Shown: positions 28,601-38,187, counted from the first letter of the stretch. The stretch: DNA of 64,000 nucleotides from Pseudomonas sp. S04 (GCF_009834545.1 NZ_CP019427.1:496001-560000); one strand, 5' to 3'. The notes: generated by a model not told the origin, from the sequence alone. Program-made: numbers and translations.

Positions 28601-28917
28601 GCATCTGTCAGTGGATACCGTTCAAGGAAGGTCAGGGCTTACGCTTGAGTGGCCCCTTCAAGGAGCTGAAGAACGTATTGGGCACGACACCCAGTACTGT
28701 TTCGCTCCGATTGCGTTATCGCACGCCATTGACCGCCATGCTCGGTGCTCGCATCTTTATCGGCGGTGAGCGAGGGCTTGCCTTTACCCTGAATGACACC
28801 ACCGACGTGATAGCGCTGTGGGCCGACCCGACACCTGAACTGGATCGTGTACCGAGTTACCCGCTCGGCGAGGACCACCCCGGTGCCATTTACCTGCAAC
28901 CCAAGGACAAACGATGA
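25645..28917 (+). CDS. VasX-like type VI secretion membrane-targeting effector
   Basis: 1090 residues, close to V. cholerae VasX in length. The N-terminal ~150 residues match the VasX N-terminal region type (Cys-rich CCIPGV, then RRLRAGFVYLWQDKG). The middle (about 150-600) is soluble and acidic. The last third has several hydrophobic segments, near 677-695, 716-735, 750-770, 797-822 and 832-857, as in colicin-like pore formers. It is probably loaded by the DUF4123 adaptor onto VgrG and inserts into the inner membrane of rival cells. Codon use changes near 27640-27890 (TTG leucines, GTT/GCG-rich) and again after it, suggesting a mosaic C-terminal toxin part. Toxicity is inferred from the family. 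Confidence 0.85.
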   Translation: MSAEKLAMVDRAAQAERAAKAQPHVDINSPMAPCPASQSELFVVPVRYALAEEKADSPCCIPGVTTQSRPMAARRLRAGFVYLWQDKGPLKRYAVSPNGLLKEQVLDADASPVLDGTLTGLTLEKTHDAWMLYSEFPLNPEHCQSLSDSSTKRRAHMRHVALRTVANELQAEHCPPLEKAVEVMAELIPGTFARSMKADQQRGAEDTDTLGAAVMKDPIPANIKAYTDAMHRARERENVIAQHPEVNDQPPGEWSAEPWDGQGTQDWLDSAKAQTEGLFAVFACLDDDLGVLRDINHEQEWVEAGHEKWLGDNNLRLSIGGFVRSLITEDGAELAGSISYRYKGRDITLTPEQGQVMLDTQHRLDEELKAETQARQYGGQPTQAEAAARDSRIAAIVAPVRAFIPADLYNEVEFVVREYRAEKHANLNNHLFSAKVGEYIDLEAMNTWFAQTAAAHYQQIEQRHTALFADRGMYLNRSLSGTWFVDYSDLDTRHWLTELATGCLTAQCIRAQGAEQYADYVRAADDGALKQLFNAWTPSIDAAVNNTSRLGELMAALASDNISATHQALAPLSAAVLEDIAAMARDASSQWSVLVNRLAASLLLLKGGNTFSGSWMGVFVAARLGSDTRLQFVTEAGRQVWKLLGQQAEALGDWAKVTGKAIGAGRVERIVNSPVVANSGGVVPLAALLLNVLNAHNYLSKAGVLEGMDSRRVNDTVSATLYAAAALVAVVDNQVRMGLGVKEIGKGRTMAPTLTLFGGVIGALSTGAAINEFQSLEKQLENTQNRVDPWLQMRQIVVGGQVAAFGAQALLGFGYTARALAGSITAEAAILRYTLYMGPLNWLILMLGVLHLITTFLQQTPLQNFLNFCCWSKERAIDLEPIAPKAQQDELDRLYFILYAPRVSMQSSSVLGSGNGPSGLTSVSSINALTIDLPGAEPGSAYLELSMVGDPLDTQASRDLIKNSPFNHYKAPRPWRDMTPHWLSSSICQWIPFKEGQGLRLSGPFKELKNVLGTTPSTVSLRLRYRTPLTAMLGARIFIGGERGLAFTLNDTTDVIALWADPTPELDRVPSYPLGEDHPGAIYLQPKDKR

Positions 28918-29828
28918 GCACGCCACCGGCAGGCACCACGAAAAAACGGACGTTTTCGCGCAATGACTACCTGGCGCCGCTCCCCATCCCTACCGGAGAG
29001 AAACCGCAGGACGTGCTCAACACCATTTGGCGCAAGAACGAGGTGTTTTTGGATATTGGCAACTACAGCATCGGCTCGGCGGTGATGGTGATGTGGCCGA
29101 CGCTGATGGTGTTTGTGCTTATGGGTTACATCACTCCTGAGCCTGGAATGATCTGGATTGGGGCATTAATTATCATTGGTATCCCTTCAATGATTTTGAT
29201 CCAAGGTCTATTTCGGGAAGTGCCCCTACCCGTGCGTTTCAACCGCCAACGCCGAGAAGTCTGCGTACCACGCGACGATGGCGAGTACTGGATCGTCCCT
29301 TGGGAAACCGTGACGGCTGCCGCCACACAGCACTCGTCGGTCAGCCAAGCCGGTAAAGCCACGATGGGCTTATTAATCATCGGTTTCGAAAACCCGGATC
29401 CGCTGGCTAAGGAAGACAACAAGCATTTCTCCCTAGGCTTCAACTGTGGCGGCGACACCACGGCAATGGCGTTGTGGGAGTGCATGCGCAGTTATATGGA
29501 AGTTAGTCCGGAGGCTGTCCCTGAAAGTCGAGTTGGCGTTGCCCCCTACGAAGAAACGCAAATTGGTTCGATCATCACCGACTTGCGCAAGGGCAATTTG
29601 TTAGGCGTTTTATGGGGAATATTTTGCATTACGATTTTGGGGACGTACTTGGCAGAGAAGCTTCAGGATTTGAAACTTTCTTATCCGCCAGACCTGCCCT
29701 ATCCCGACATCATCGAATGGTCAAAACCCTTGCCTCCCGAGCAGTGGGCCAAACGCTCCCCGGAACTAGAAGCCGCCATCGCCAAACGCGAGGCTGAACT
29801 AGCCACGCAAGCCAGGGACGCGGCATGA
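28914..29828 (+). CDS. Putative T6SS immunity membrane protein, paralogue 1
   Basis: 304 residues. The N-terminus is shared with the next two genes (MSTPPAGTTKKRTFSRNDYL). Two hydrophobic segments lie at about 45-95, then a conserved soluble core (VRFNRQRREVCVPRDDG, FSLGFNCGGDTTAMALWECM, about 105-195). A third hydrophobic segment is near 225-245, before a conserved tail (YPDIIEWSKPLPPEQW). It directly follows the pore-forming-type effector with a 4-base overlap, the usual place for an immunity gene, and is a membrane protein as expected for protection against a membrane toxin. I believe the family is listed as DUF6708, from memory. Immunity is inferred. Confidence 0.7.
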   Translation: MSTPPAGTTKKRTFSRNDYLAPLPIPTGEKPQDVLNTIWRKNEVFLDIGNYSIGSAVMVMWPTLMVFVLMGYITPEPGMIWIGALIIIGIPSMILIQGLFREVPLPVRFNRQRREVCVPRDDGEYWIVPWETVTAAATQHSSVSQAGKATMGLLIIGFENPDPLAKEDNKHFSLGFNCGGDTTAMALWECMRSYMEVSPEAVPESRVGVAPYEETQIGSIITDLRKGNLLGVLWGIFCITILGTYLAEKLQDLKLSYPPDLPYPDIIEWSKPLPPEQWAKRSPELEAAIAKREAELATQARDAA

Positions 29829-30763
29829 GCACGCCACCGGCAGGTACCACGAAAAAGCGGATATTTTCGCGCAATGACTACCTGGCGCCGTTGCCTATCC
29901 CTACCGGCGAAAAACCGCAGGACGTGCTCAACATCATTTGGCGCAAGAACGACGTGTTTCTCGACATTGGTAACTACAGCATCGGCTCTGCGGTGATGGT
30001 GATGTGGCCGGGAGTGATGGTGGTTTTAGCCATGTCTTTCTTCACTCGAAATTTCGACCCTGATTTCAGCCGCGAAGTGTTGATCCTGGGCGCAGTTATT
30101 ATGAGCATCCCCGTGCTGTTTTTAATCCAAGGGCTATTCCGCGATGTGCCCCCACCCGTGCGCTTCAACCGCCAGCGCCGAGAGGTCTGCGTACCACGCG
30201 ACGACGGCCAGTACTGGATCGTGCCCTGGGAAAGCGTGACGGCCGCCGCCACACAGCACTCGTCGGTGAGCCAGGCTGGTAAAACCACGATGGGTTTACT
30301 GATCGTAGGTTTCGAAAACCCCGACCCGCAGGCCAAGGAAGACAACAAGCATTTTTCGTTGGGCTTCAATTGTGGCGGCGGCACCACGGCGATGGCGTTA
30401 TGGGAGTGCATGCGCAGTTACATGGAAATTGGGCCGGAAGCCGCACCGGAGGCCGCAGCACTTAACTCAGGCGCGAACCTGCGTTACTACATCGATTACA
30501 TGAAAGATAAAGCCAGAGAGCGTGGGTGGTTTTTGACACTGCTGTGGGAAGGGGTATTCGGCGTATTTATTTTTAATGCTCCTCTCGCTACCTATCTGCA
30601 AAGAAAGAAACTGTATCCGCCACCAGACCTTACCTATCCCGACATCATCGAATGGTCAAAACCTTTACCTCCCGAGCAGTGGGCCAAACGTTCCCCGGAA
30701 CTGGAATCCGCCATCACCAAACGCGAGGCTGAACTAGCCACGCAAGCCAGGGACGCGGCATGA
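29825..30763 (+). CDS. Putative T6SS immunity membrane protein, paralogue 2
   Basis: 312 residues, the same architecture as paralogue 1. The first ~60 residues, the core at about 115-210 and the last ~45 residues are almost identical. Differences concentrate in the two-helix hairpin (about 60-105, with a charged NFDPDFSREV loop) and in the segment before and including the third helix (about 210-265, RYYIDYMKDKARERGWFLTL). That pattern suggests that the membrane-embedded surfaces are under diversifying change. It overlaps both neighbours by 4 bases. Confidence 0.7.
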   Translation: MSTPPAGTTKKRIFSRNDYLAPLPIPTGEKPQDVLNIIWRKNDVFLDIGNYSIGSAVMVMWPGVMVVLAMSFFTRNFDPDFSREVLILGAVIMSIPVLFLIQGLFRDVPPPVRFNRQRREVCVPRDDGQYWIVPWESVTAAATQHSSVSQAGKTTMGLLIVGFENPDPQAKEDNKHFSLGFNCGGGTTAMALWECMRSYMEIGPEAAPEAAALNSGANLRYYIDYMKDKARERGWFLTLLWEGVFGVFIFNAPLATYLQRKKLYPPPDLTYPDIIEWSKPLPPEQWAKRSPELESAITKREAELATQARDAA

Positions 30764-31725
30764 GCACGCCACCGGCAGGTACCACGAAAAAGCGGATTTT
30801 TTCGCGTAATGATTACCTGGCGCCGTTGCCCATCCCTACGGGTAGAAAGCCCTCTGATGTGCTCAATATCATCTGGCGCAAGAACGAGGTATTTATCGAT
30901 ATTGGCAGCTATAGCATCGGTTCGGCGGTGATGGTGATGTGGCCAATGGTGATGCTGTTTTTAGCCATGGCTTATTTCACACGCAATATCGCCTCTGGGG
31001 ACTTTAGCCAAGACATATTGATAGCAGGCTCAATCATCACAGGTGTTCCAGCGCTAATGTTGATCCAGGGACTGTTCCGAAATGTGCCACTTCCCGTGCG
31101 CTTCAATCGCCAACGCCGCGAAGTCTGCGTACCCCGCGACGACGGCAAGTACTGGATCGTCCCTTGGGAAACGGTCACCGCCACCGCCACCGAGCAATCG
31201 TCGGTCAGTCAGGCCGGTAAAGCCACGATGGGGCTGCTGGTCATCGGTTTCGAAAACCCTGACCCGTTGGCCAAGAAAGACAACAAGCATTTCTCCCTAG
31301 GCTTCAACTGTGGTGGCGGCACCACGGCCATGGCGTTGTGGGAGTGCATGCGCAGTTACATGGAGATTGGACCGGAGGCTGTTGAGGATCAAACAGCACG
31401 TTTCGACAGGTCTAAAGGGATATGGGCGACCTATCTGGACGATCTTGTAAAAGCCGCAAAATTGAGAGGCTGGCCTTTAACCATCTTGTGGGAAGGTTTC
31501 TGCGGGACCTTCATCTTCAACACGCTACTGATCGACGTCCTTGAGCGATGGAAACTGAATCCGCCGCCAGACCTGCCCTATCCCGACATCATCGAATGGT
31601 CAAAACCCTTGCCTCCCGAGCAGTGGGCTAACCGCTCCTCGGAACTGGTAGCCGCCATCACCAAACGCAACGCTGAACTGGCCGCGCACGCTATCACCCA
31701 TTCGTTTCGCTGCGAACGGCAGTAG
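30760..31725 (+). CDS. Putative T6SS immunity membrane protein, paralogue 3
   Basis: 321 residues, third copy of the array. The N-terminal block and central core are conserved, and the two variable segments again differ (NIASGDFSQD loop; TYLDDLVKAAKLRGWPLT before helix 3). Its C-terminal tail departs from the shared ending after ELAAHA and runs into ITHSFRCERQ. This suggests that the original end was replaced by recombination with the decayed sequence that follows. Last intact gene of the island operon. Confidence 0.68.
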   Translation: MSTPPAGTTKKRIFSRNDYLAPLPIPTGRKPSDVLNIIWRKNEVFIDIGSYSIGSAVMVMWPMVMLFLAMAYFTRNIASGDFSQDILIAGSIITGVPALMLIQGLFRNVPLPVRFNRQRREVCVPRDDGKYWIVPWETVTATATEQSSVSQAGKATMGLLVIGFENPDPLAKKDNKHFSLGFNCGGGTTAMALWECMRSYMEIGPEAVEDQTARFDRSKGIWATYLDDLVKAAKLRGWPLTILWEGFCGTFIFNTLLIDVLERWKLNPPPDLPYPDIIEWSKPLPPEQWANRSSELVAAITKRNAELAAHAITHSFRCERQ

Positions 31726-31739
31726 CTCTTCTTTTATGC

Positions 31740-31981
31740 ACAGGAAGATTTACCTATGAAATACGCGAACTCCACAACTGCGTCAGCGAACACCTCAACG
31801 CCGTCCTCAAATACCTCAACCTGATGGCCTGCACCAGCCTTCCCCACTACGCCGAGAACGACATCAACACCGTCACCAACATCGCCCGGATCTGGTCCAG
31901 GATGTGAGTGATGTGTTTCGCGTGATTGAGCAGCGCGGGTTTGATACGCCAAAAGAACAGCGATTGATTTTTACGCAATAA
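31740..31981 (+). pseudogene. Decayed, frameshifted gene remnant at the island's right end
   Basis: Protein-like reading in two frames. Frame one from about 31740 reads YEIRELHNCVSEHLNAVLKY near 31755 and on to a stop at 31905-31907. Frame two continues from about 31892 with QDVSDVFRVIEQRGFDTPKE to a stop at 31979-31981. A one-frame shift near 31885-31900 breaks the gene, and no start codon with a ribosome site is present. This is probably the 3' end of a former island gene of unknown function. It fills most of the 309-base stretch between the third paralogue and tolC. Confidence 0.55.
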
Positions 31982-32009
31982 AAACCCGCATTTTTCCTGC
32001 GGGTTTTTT
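31981..32009. terminator. Bidirectional terminator between the island operon and tolC
   Basis: AAAACCCGCA-tttttcc-TGCGGGTTTTTT: an 8-10 bp GC-rich stem with a T-run on the plus strand and TTTTATT on the minus strand. It can end both the island operon and the convergent tolC transcript. Confidence 0.88.
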
Positions 32010-32034
32010 AACGCCGTTACAGTACCGTTGTTTT

Positions 32035-33474
32035 TTACTGCGTCGGATTTGCTTTCAACTGCTCGGCCGCAGCCTTGGCCAGGTCCGGTGGTAGGAAGTC
32101 CTTGTCCGGGTTGTAGTCGGCCTTGAGGTAGCGCTTGAGGTCTTGCAGGTCGCCCGGGCTCAGGGTGCCGGCCGCCTGTTTCAGGCGCAGGTTGTCGAGG
32201 ATGTAGTCGTAGCGGCTGTTGTTGTAGTTGCGCACCGAGGTGTACAGCTGGCGCTGGGCGTCGAGCACGTCGACGATATTGCGGGTCCCCACCTGATAAC
32301 CGATTTCAGTGGCTTCCACCGCGCTCTGGTTGGAGATGATCGACTGGCGGCGCGCTTGCACCTGCTCGACATCGCTGTTCACCGCGCGGTGCAGGTTGCG
32401 GGTGTTCTCCACCACCTGGCGGCGCAGCGATTCACGTTGTTGCTCGCTCTGGTCCAGGCGTGCATACGACTCGCGGACCTGGGAGTTGATCAGGCCGCCG
32501 CTGTAGATCGGAATGTTCAGCTGCAAGCCGACGGTGGTCTGGGTCACGTCACCACTGTAGGGCTGGCCAAAGGCACTAGGGTTGCTGAAGCCGAAGGCGT
32601 CGTTGTCACCCTTCTTGTACTGCGCCACGGCATCGACGGTCGGGGCGTGCCCGGCCTTGCGTTGCTTGAGGGTCTCTTCGGCCGCGCTGACCGCGTAGTT
32701 GCTGGCCAGCAGGTTGAGGTTCTGCTGGGCTGCGGTGTCGACCCAGGCCTTGGCGTCATTGGGCGCCGGCGGCAGGATCGGCAAGGTGTGGACGATGCCC
32801 TGGATCGAGTTGTACTGCCGGTTGGTCAGGGTGATCAGGGCCTCGAACGCGTCATCCACCTGTTGCTGGGCGAGGATCCGGTTGGCGCGGGCAGTGTCAT
32901 AGCTGGCTTGCGACTGCAGCACGTCGGTCTTGTCCGAGAGGCCGACGTCGAAGCGCTCGTTGGACTGGTCCAACTGGCGCTTGAAGGCGGCTTCTTCGGC
33001 TTTGGTCGAGGCCAGGTTGTCCTGGGTGCGCAGCACGTTGAAGTAGGTCTGGGCGGTCTGCAGGATCAGGTCCTGCTCGGTGGCCGAGAGCTGCAACGCG
33101 GCTTGTTCGTTGACATCCTTGGCGGCCTGGAACTGGAACCAGCGGTCGGCGCGGAACAGCGGCTGGGCCAGGGTTGCCTGGTAGAAATGCGTGTTGCGGT
33201 TGGCAATGGCCGCCGGGGAGTCGATGTCGGTACGCACATTGGCGATCTCCGCACCACCGGAGAGGTTCGGCAGCAGGCCGGCGCGCGACTGGGGCACGAC
33301 TTCCTTTTGCGCGCCGTATTGGGCACGGGCCGCCGCGAGGTCGGCGTTGTTGTCGACTGCCTCCTGGTAGACGCTGACCAGGTCGGTCTTGGTCGACAGG
33401 GGCGTGTCTGCTGCCCAGGCCATTCCATTGGACGCACAAGACACGGCGAGAGCCAGTGAGAGTTTGCGCAGCAT
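32035..33474 (-). CDS. tolC: TolC family outer-membrane channel
   Basis: 479 residues with a cleavable signal peptide (about 1-21, ending MAWA). Two TolC repeats have the usual coiled-coil helices (QAALQLSATEQDLILQTAQT; LRRQVVENTRNLHRAVNSDV). It is the outer-membrane exit duct for RND efflux and type I secretion systems (OpmH type, PA4974 position). There is no lipobox. Its last ~82 codons are duplicated as an orphan fragment at 22305, so the current 3' end may have come with the vgrG island. It is divergent from thiC. Confidence 0.95.
   Translation of the reverse strand: MLRKLSLALAVSCASNGMAWAADTPLSTKTDLVSVYQEAVDNNADLAAARAQYGAQKEVVPQSRAGLLPNLSGGAEIANVRTDIDSPAAIANRNTHFYQATLAQPLFRADRWFQFQAAKDVNEQAALQLSATEQDLILQTAQTYFNVLRTQDNLASTKAEEAAFKRQLDQSNERFDVGLSDKTDVLQSQASYDTARANRILAQQQVDDAFEALITLTNRQYNSIQGIVHTLPILPPAPNDAKAWVDTAAQQNLNLLASNYAVSAAEETLKQRKAGHAPTVDAVAQYKKGDNDAFGFSNPSAFGQPYSGDVTQTTVGLQLNIPIYSGGLINSQVRESYARLDQSEQQRESLRRQVVENTRNLHRAVNSDVEQVQARRQSIISNQSAVEATEIGYQVGTRNIVDVLDAQRQLYTSVRNYNNSRYDYILDNLRLKQAAGTLSPGDLQDLKRYLKADYNPDKDFLPPDLAKAAAEQLKANPTQ
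32051..32293. repeat. Right copy of the 243-bp tolC 3'-end direct repeat
   Basis: Gap-free match to 22315-22557 in the same orientation. Mismatches cluster in the last 35 bases, and only 2 lie in the first ~208. The two copies bracket the 9.5-kb island. Confidence 0.92.
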
Positions 33475-33672
33475 GAGGCGATCCCTAGAATTGAAAATGC
33501 GACAAGAAATAGAGCGCCAAGCTACGGCGCGGGCCCGTCAGCGTCAAGGCGTGGCATGGCGTAGCGAGTGTAGTTGTGGTGACCTGGGGCAACAATCCTG
33601 CAATTACGCCATTCATCATGCTGTTTAATCCGGGGTTGGCGTTCTTGGGTGGTTATGTCTAGACTGGCCGGG
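33475..33672. promoter_or_regulatory. Divergent tolC/thiC promoter region
   Basis: 198 bases with no coding potential between the tolC start and the riboswitch. A weak thiC promoter candidate is TTGGCG (33636) with 17 bases to CTAGAC (33659), just before the aptamer. No convincing tolC promoter was identified by eye. Confidence 0.35.
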
Positions 33673-35813
<2,141 letters not shown>

Positions 35814-35829
35814 TCTGACCCGAAGGGTC

Positions 35830-35914
35830 GGGGCCTGAGAGGGCCCCATCGCGGGCAAGCCCGCTCCCACAGGATTTATGCAGTCCATGTGGGAGCGGGC
35901 TTGCCCGCGATAGC
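35830..35914. repeat. thiC end hairpin plus inverted REP pair
   Basis: GGGGCC-tgagag-GGCCCC at 35830-35847 is followed by ATCGCGGGCAAGCCCGCTCC (35848) and its inverse TGTGGGAGCGGGCTTGCCCG (35888). The REP pair spacer is 14 bases. It separates thiC from the permease gene and may end the thiC transcript; there is no T-run. Confidence 0.85.
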
Positions 35915-35953
35915 GGTCAACACAACAAAAAATGTCCCTCTGAGATAACACCC

Positions 35954-37246
35954 TTGAGCATTCAACCCAGCACTTACTCCCCCGATATCGCGGTGCCGAC
36001 TGACCAGCGCGTCTTCGGCGGCCGTGATCTGTTCTCCCTGTGGTTTTCCCTCGGCATCGGCCTGATGGTCCTGCAGACCGGCGCCTTGCTTGCGCCGGGC
36101 CTGGGCCTGTCGGGTTCGTTGCTGGCGATTTTCCTCGGCACCCTGGTCGGCGTGCTGCTGCTGGCGGCCGTCGGCGTGATCGGCAGCGATACTGGCCTGT
36201 CGTCAATGGCCGCGCTCAAGTTGACTCTGGGCAGCAAGGGCGCAAGCCTGCCGGCGCTGCTCAACCTGCTGCAGTTGATCGGTTGGGGCTCGTTCGAGAT
36301 CATCGTCATGCGCGATGCCGCCAGCCTGCTGGGCGCCCGCGGATTCAGCGAGGGCAGCCTGATGGCCAGCCCGCTGATGTGGACCCTGTTCTTCGGCGCC
36401 CTGGCGACCCTGCTGGCGGTGAGCGGCCCCCTGACGTTCGTGCGGCAGATCCTGCGCAAGTGGGGCATCTGGCTGTTGCTGGCAGCGTGCATCTGGCTGA
36501 CCTGGAACCTGTTTGCCAAGGCTGACCTGGCTGCGTTGTGGGCCCAGGCCGGTGACGGTTCGATGCCGTTCGCCGTGGGCTTCGACATTGCGATCGCCAT
36601 GCCCCTGTCCTGGCTGCCGCTGATTGCGGACTACTCGCGGTTCGGCAAGCGCGCGAAAAATGTCTTCGGCGGCACGGCGCTGGGCTTTTTCATCGGTAAC
36701 TTCTGGCTGATGAGCCTGGGCGTGGCCTACACCCTGGCGTTTGCCCCCAGCGGTGACGTGAATGCCTTGCTGTTGGCGCTGGCCGGTGCCGGCCTGGGGA
36801 TTCCGCTGCTGTTGATCCTGCTCGACGAGTCGGAAAACGCCTTTGCCGATATTCACTCGGCGGCAGTGTCCAGCGCGACCCTGTCACGGCTCAAGGTCGA
36901 GCACCTGGCCCTGGCCATCGGTGTGATCTGCACCCTGATCGCGCTGCTGGCGCCACTGGCCCAGTACCAGAACTTCCTGCTGCTGATCGGCTCGGTGTTC
37001 GCGCCGTTGTTCGGCGTGGTGCTGGTGGATCACTTCATCCTGCGCAAGCGCGGTGCCCAGGCGACCTGCGCGGCGTTGCGCGGGTCGGCCCTGTGCGCCT
37101 GGTTGGGCGGGGTGGTTACCTATCACTTGCTGGCCAATTTTTATCCCGAGCTGGGCGCAACCCTGCCGGCGTTGATCCTGGCAGGGCTGTTGCAGCTGGT
37201 GCTGGGCCGCATCGTTACTTTCGGGCGGGAAACAGCTCGGGCTTGA
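35954..37246 (+). CDS. cytX: NCS1-family permease, CytX-like (putative hydroxymethylpyrimidine transporter)
   Basis: 430 residues, about 12 transmembrane helices, with the NCS1 (cytosine/purine/thiamine) layout. The first helix region is DLFSLWFSLGIGLMVLQTG and helix 6 has PLSWLPLIADYSRF. CytX proteins near thiC are proposed to import the thiamine pyrimidine moiety, which fits here as salvage beside synthesis. The start is TTG 35954 with a weak upstream GAGATAA; no ATG gives a better N-terminus. The last 32 bases overlap the convergent lipoprotein gene. Confidence 0.85.
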   Translation: MSIQPSTYSPDIAVPTDQRVFGGRDLFSLWFSLGIGLMVLQTGALLAPGLGLSGSLLAIFLGTLVGVLLLAAVGVIGSDTGLSSMAALKLTLGSKGASLPALLNLLQLIGWGSFEIIVMRDAASLLGARGFSEGSLMASPLMWTLFFGALATLLAVSGPLTFVRQILRKWGIWLLLAACIWLTWNLFAKADLAALWAQAGDGSMPFAVGFDIAIAMPLSWLPLIADYSRFGKRAKNVFGGTALGFFIGNFWLMSLGVAYTLAFAPSGDVNALLLALAGAGLGIPLLLILLDESENAFADIHSAAVSSATLSRLKVEHLALAIGVICTLIALLAPLAQYQNFLLLIGSVFAPLFGVVLVDHFILRKRGAQATCAALRGSALCAWLGGVVTYHLLANFYPELGATLPALILAGLLQLVLGRIVTFGRETARA

Positions 37247-37961
37247 GGATGCCACCCAGGCGCGAATAAGGAATCTTCAACTCGACGTGGCCCAGGGCGT
37301 AAGGCGCAATGGTGTTCACGTCGTACTTGAGCATCACCCCGGCGGTGGTCAGGGCAACGTTGGGGGTTTGCTTGAACGGCCAGGCCTTGAGGAATTGCGC
37401 TTCCTGATCCAGGCGGGTGCTGATCAGCCAGCTGTTGTGCGCCACCTGGGCGGCTTTCCAGAATGCCTGTTCCTCGCCCGGCTTGAGCATATCGGCCAGG
37501 GTCAGCACCTTGTGCTCCTGGCGCGAGTAGTTGATGAAGCCGCGTCCCGGCTTGCCAGTGGCAGTGCCGTTGTCCAGATAGCTGGACAGCTCGATGATCA
37601 CCAGTCCGTCATGCTGCTCGCGTACCTTGGCCTGCAAGTAGCTGCTGTTGCGCGGGGCGGCATCGCGCAGGAACTGCTCGCGATAGGCCGCCAGCGAAAC
37701 CGGCAGTGGTGCATCGGCGGCGGTGGGGGTCATTTGCAGCAGGCGTCGTTCGATGATGCCATCCAGTTGCGGTTCGCCGGGGAAGCGCACGAGATCGATG
37801 TTGACCAGCGGGCATTCGGCACCGGTGCAGCCGGGCTTGATAGTCTCTGCGGTGTCGCGCAGGGTTTCCAGCGGCGCCTTGTAGCTAGGCTCGAACAGGC
37901 TTTGGCAGGCGCCCAGGGTCAGGGCGATACAGGCCACGGAGGCGATTTTCAAAAGTGACAT
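37215..37961 (-). CDS. DUF3298/RsiV-type lipoprotein
   Basis: 248 residues with a lipoprotein signal (lipobox TLGAC, Cys19). The C-terminal half (about 140-245) resembles the DUF3298/RsiV domain, including the ending ALGHVELKIPYSRLGGILKP. RsiV itself is a lysozyme-binding anti-sigma factor in Bacillus, but no transmembrane anti-sigma part is present here, so the role is unknown and probably periplasmic. It is convergent with cytX (32-base coding overlap). Confidence 0.8.
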   Translation of the reverse strand: MSLLKIASVACIALTLGACQSLFEPSYKAPLETLRDTAETIKPGCTGAECPLVNIDLVRFPGEPQLDGIIERRLLQMTPTAADAPLPVSLAAYREQFLRDAAPRNSSYLQAKVREQHDGLVIIELSSYLDNGTATGKPGRGFINYSRQEHKVLTLADMLKPGEEQAFWKAAQVAHNSWLISTRLDQEAQFLKAWPFKQTPNVALTTAGVMLKYDVNTIAPYALGHVELKIPYSRLGGILKPELFPARK

Positions 37962-38187
37962 GGGCGTCCTTCATGGATCAAGGGTAGGCAAAAAGTTACC
38001 GGCTTCGACTGCCAGCGGGGCGGTCAGTTCGCCACTAAGCTCAATAGTGTCAATTAGAGTAGGTTTGCCCCCCTGCCGTCTATCCCGGCAACTGCAAAGG
38101 GGCTGCATCAAAGGTGGCGAGCGCGTTAGGATGGCGCGAAGTCGAGGTTGGAGCCTCGTAGCGGATCTGCAGTAGACGAGGATTGTG

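Larger units (their letters stand above)
28914..31725 (+). repeat. Tandem gene triplication (units of about 911-966 bases)
   Basis: The three immunity-type genes begin at 28914, 29825 and 30760 with near-identical DNA (ATGAGCACGCCACCGGCAGG) and share long near-identical stretches in the core and tail. Start-to-start distances are 911 and 935 bases. Such direct repeats can expand or contract by unequal recombination. Confidence 0.9.

Noticed and set aside
22558-32050. Integrase- or IS-driven island
   Set aside because: No transposase, integrase, tRNA or terminal inverted repeats are visible; only the tolC direct repeat brackets the region.
32143-33459. Long open frame antisense to tolC (438 codons)
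   Set aside because: GC-rich antisense shadow. The minus strand encodes a full-length TolC with signal peptide, and the antisense translation is low-complexity Val/Gly/Leu.
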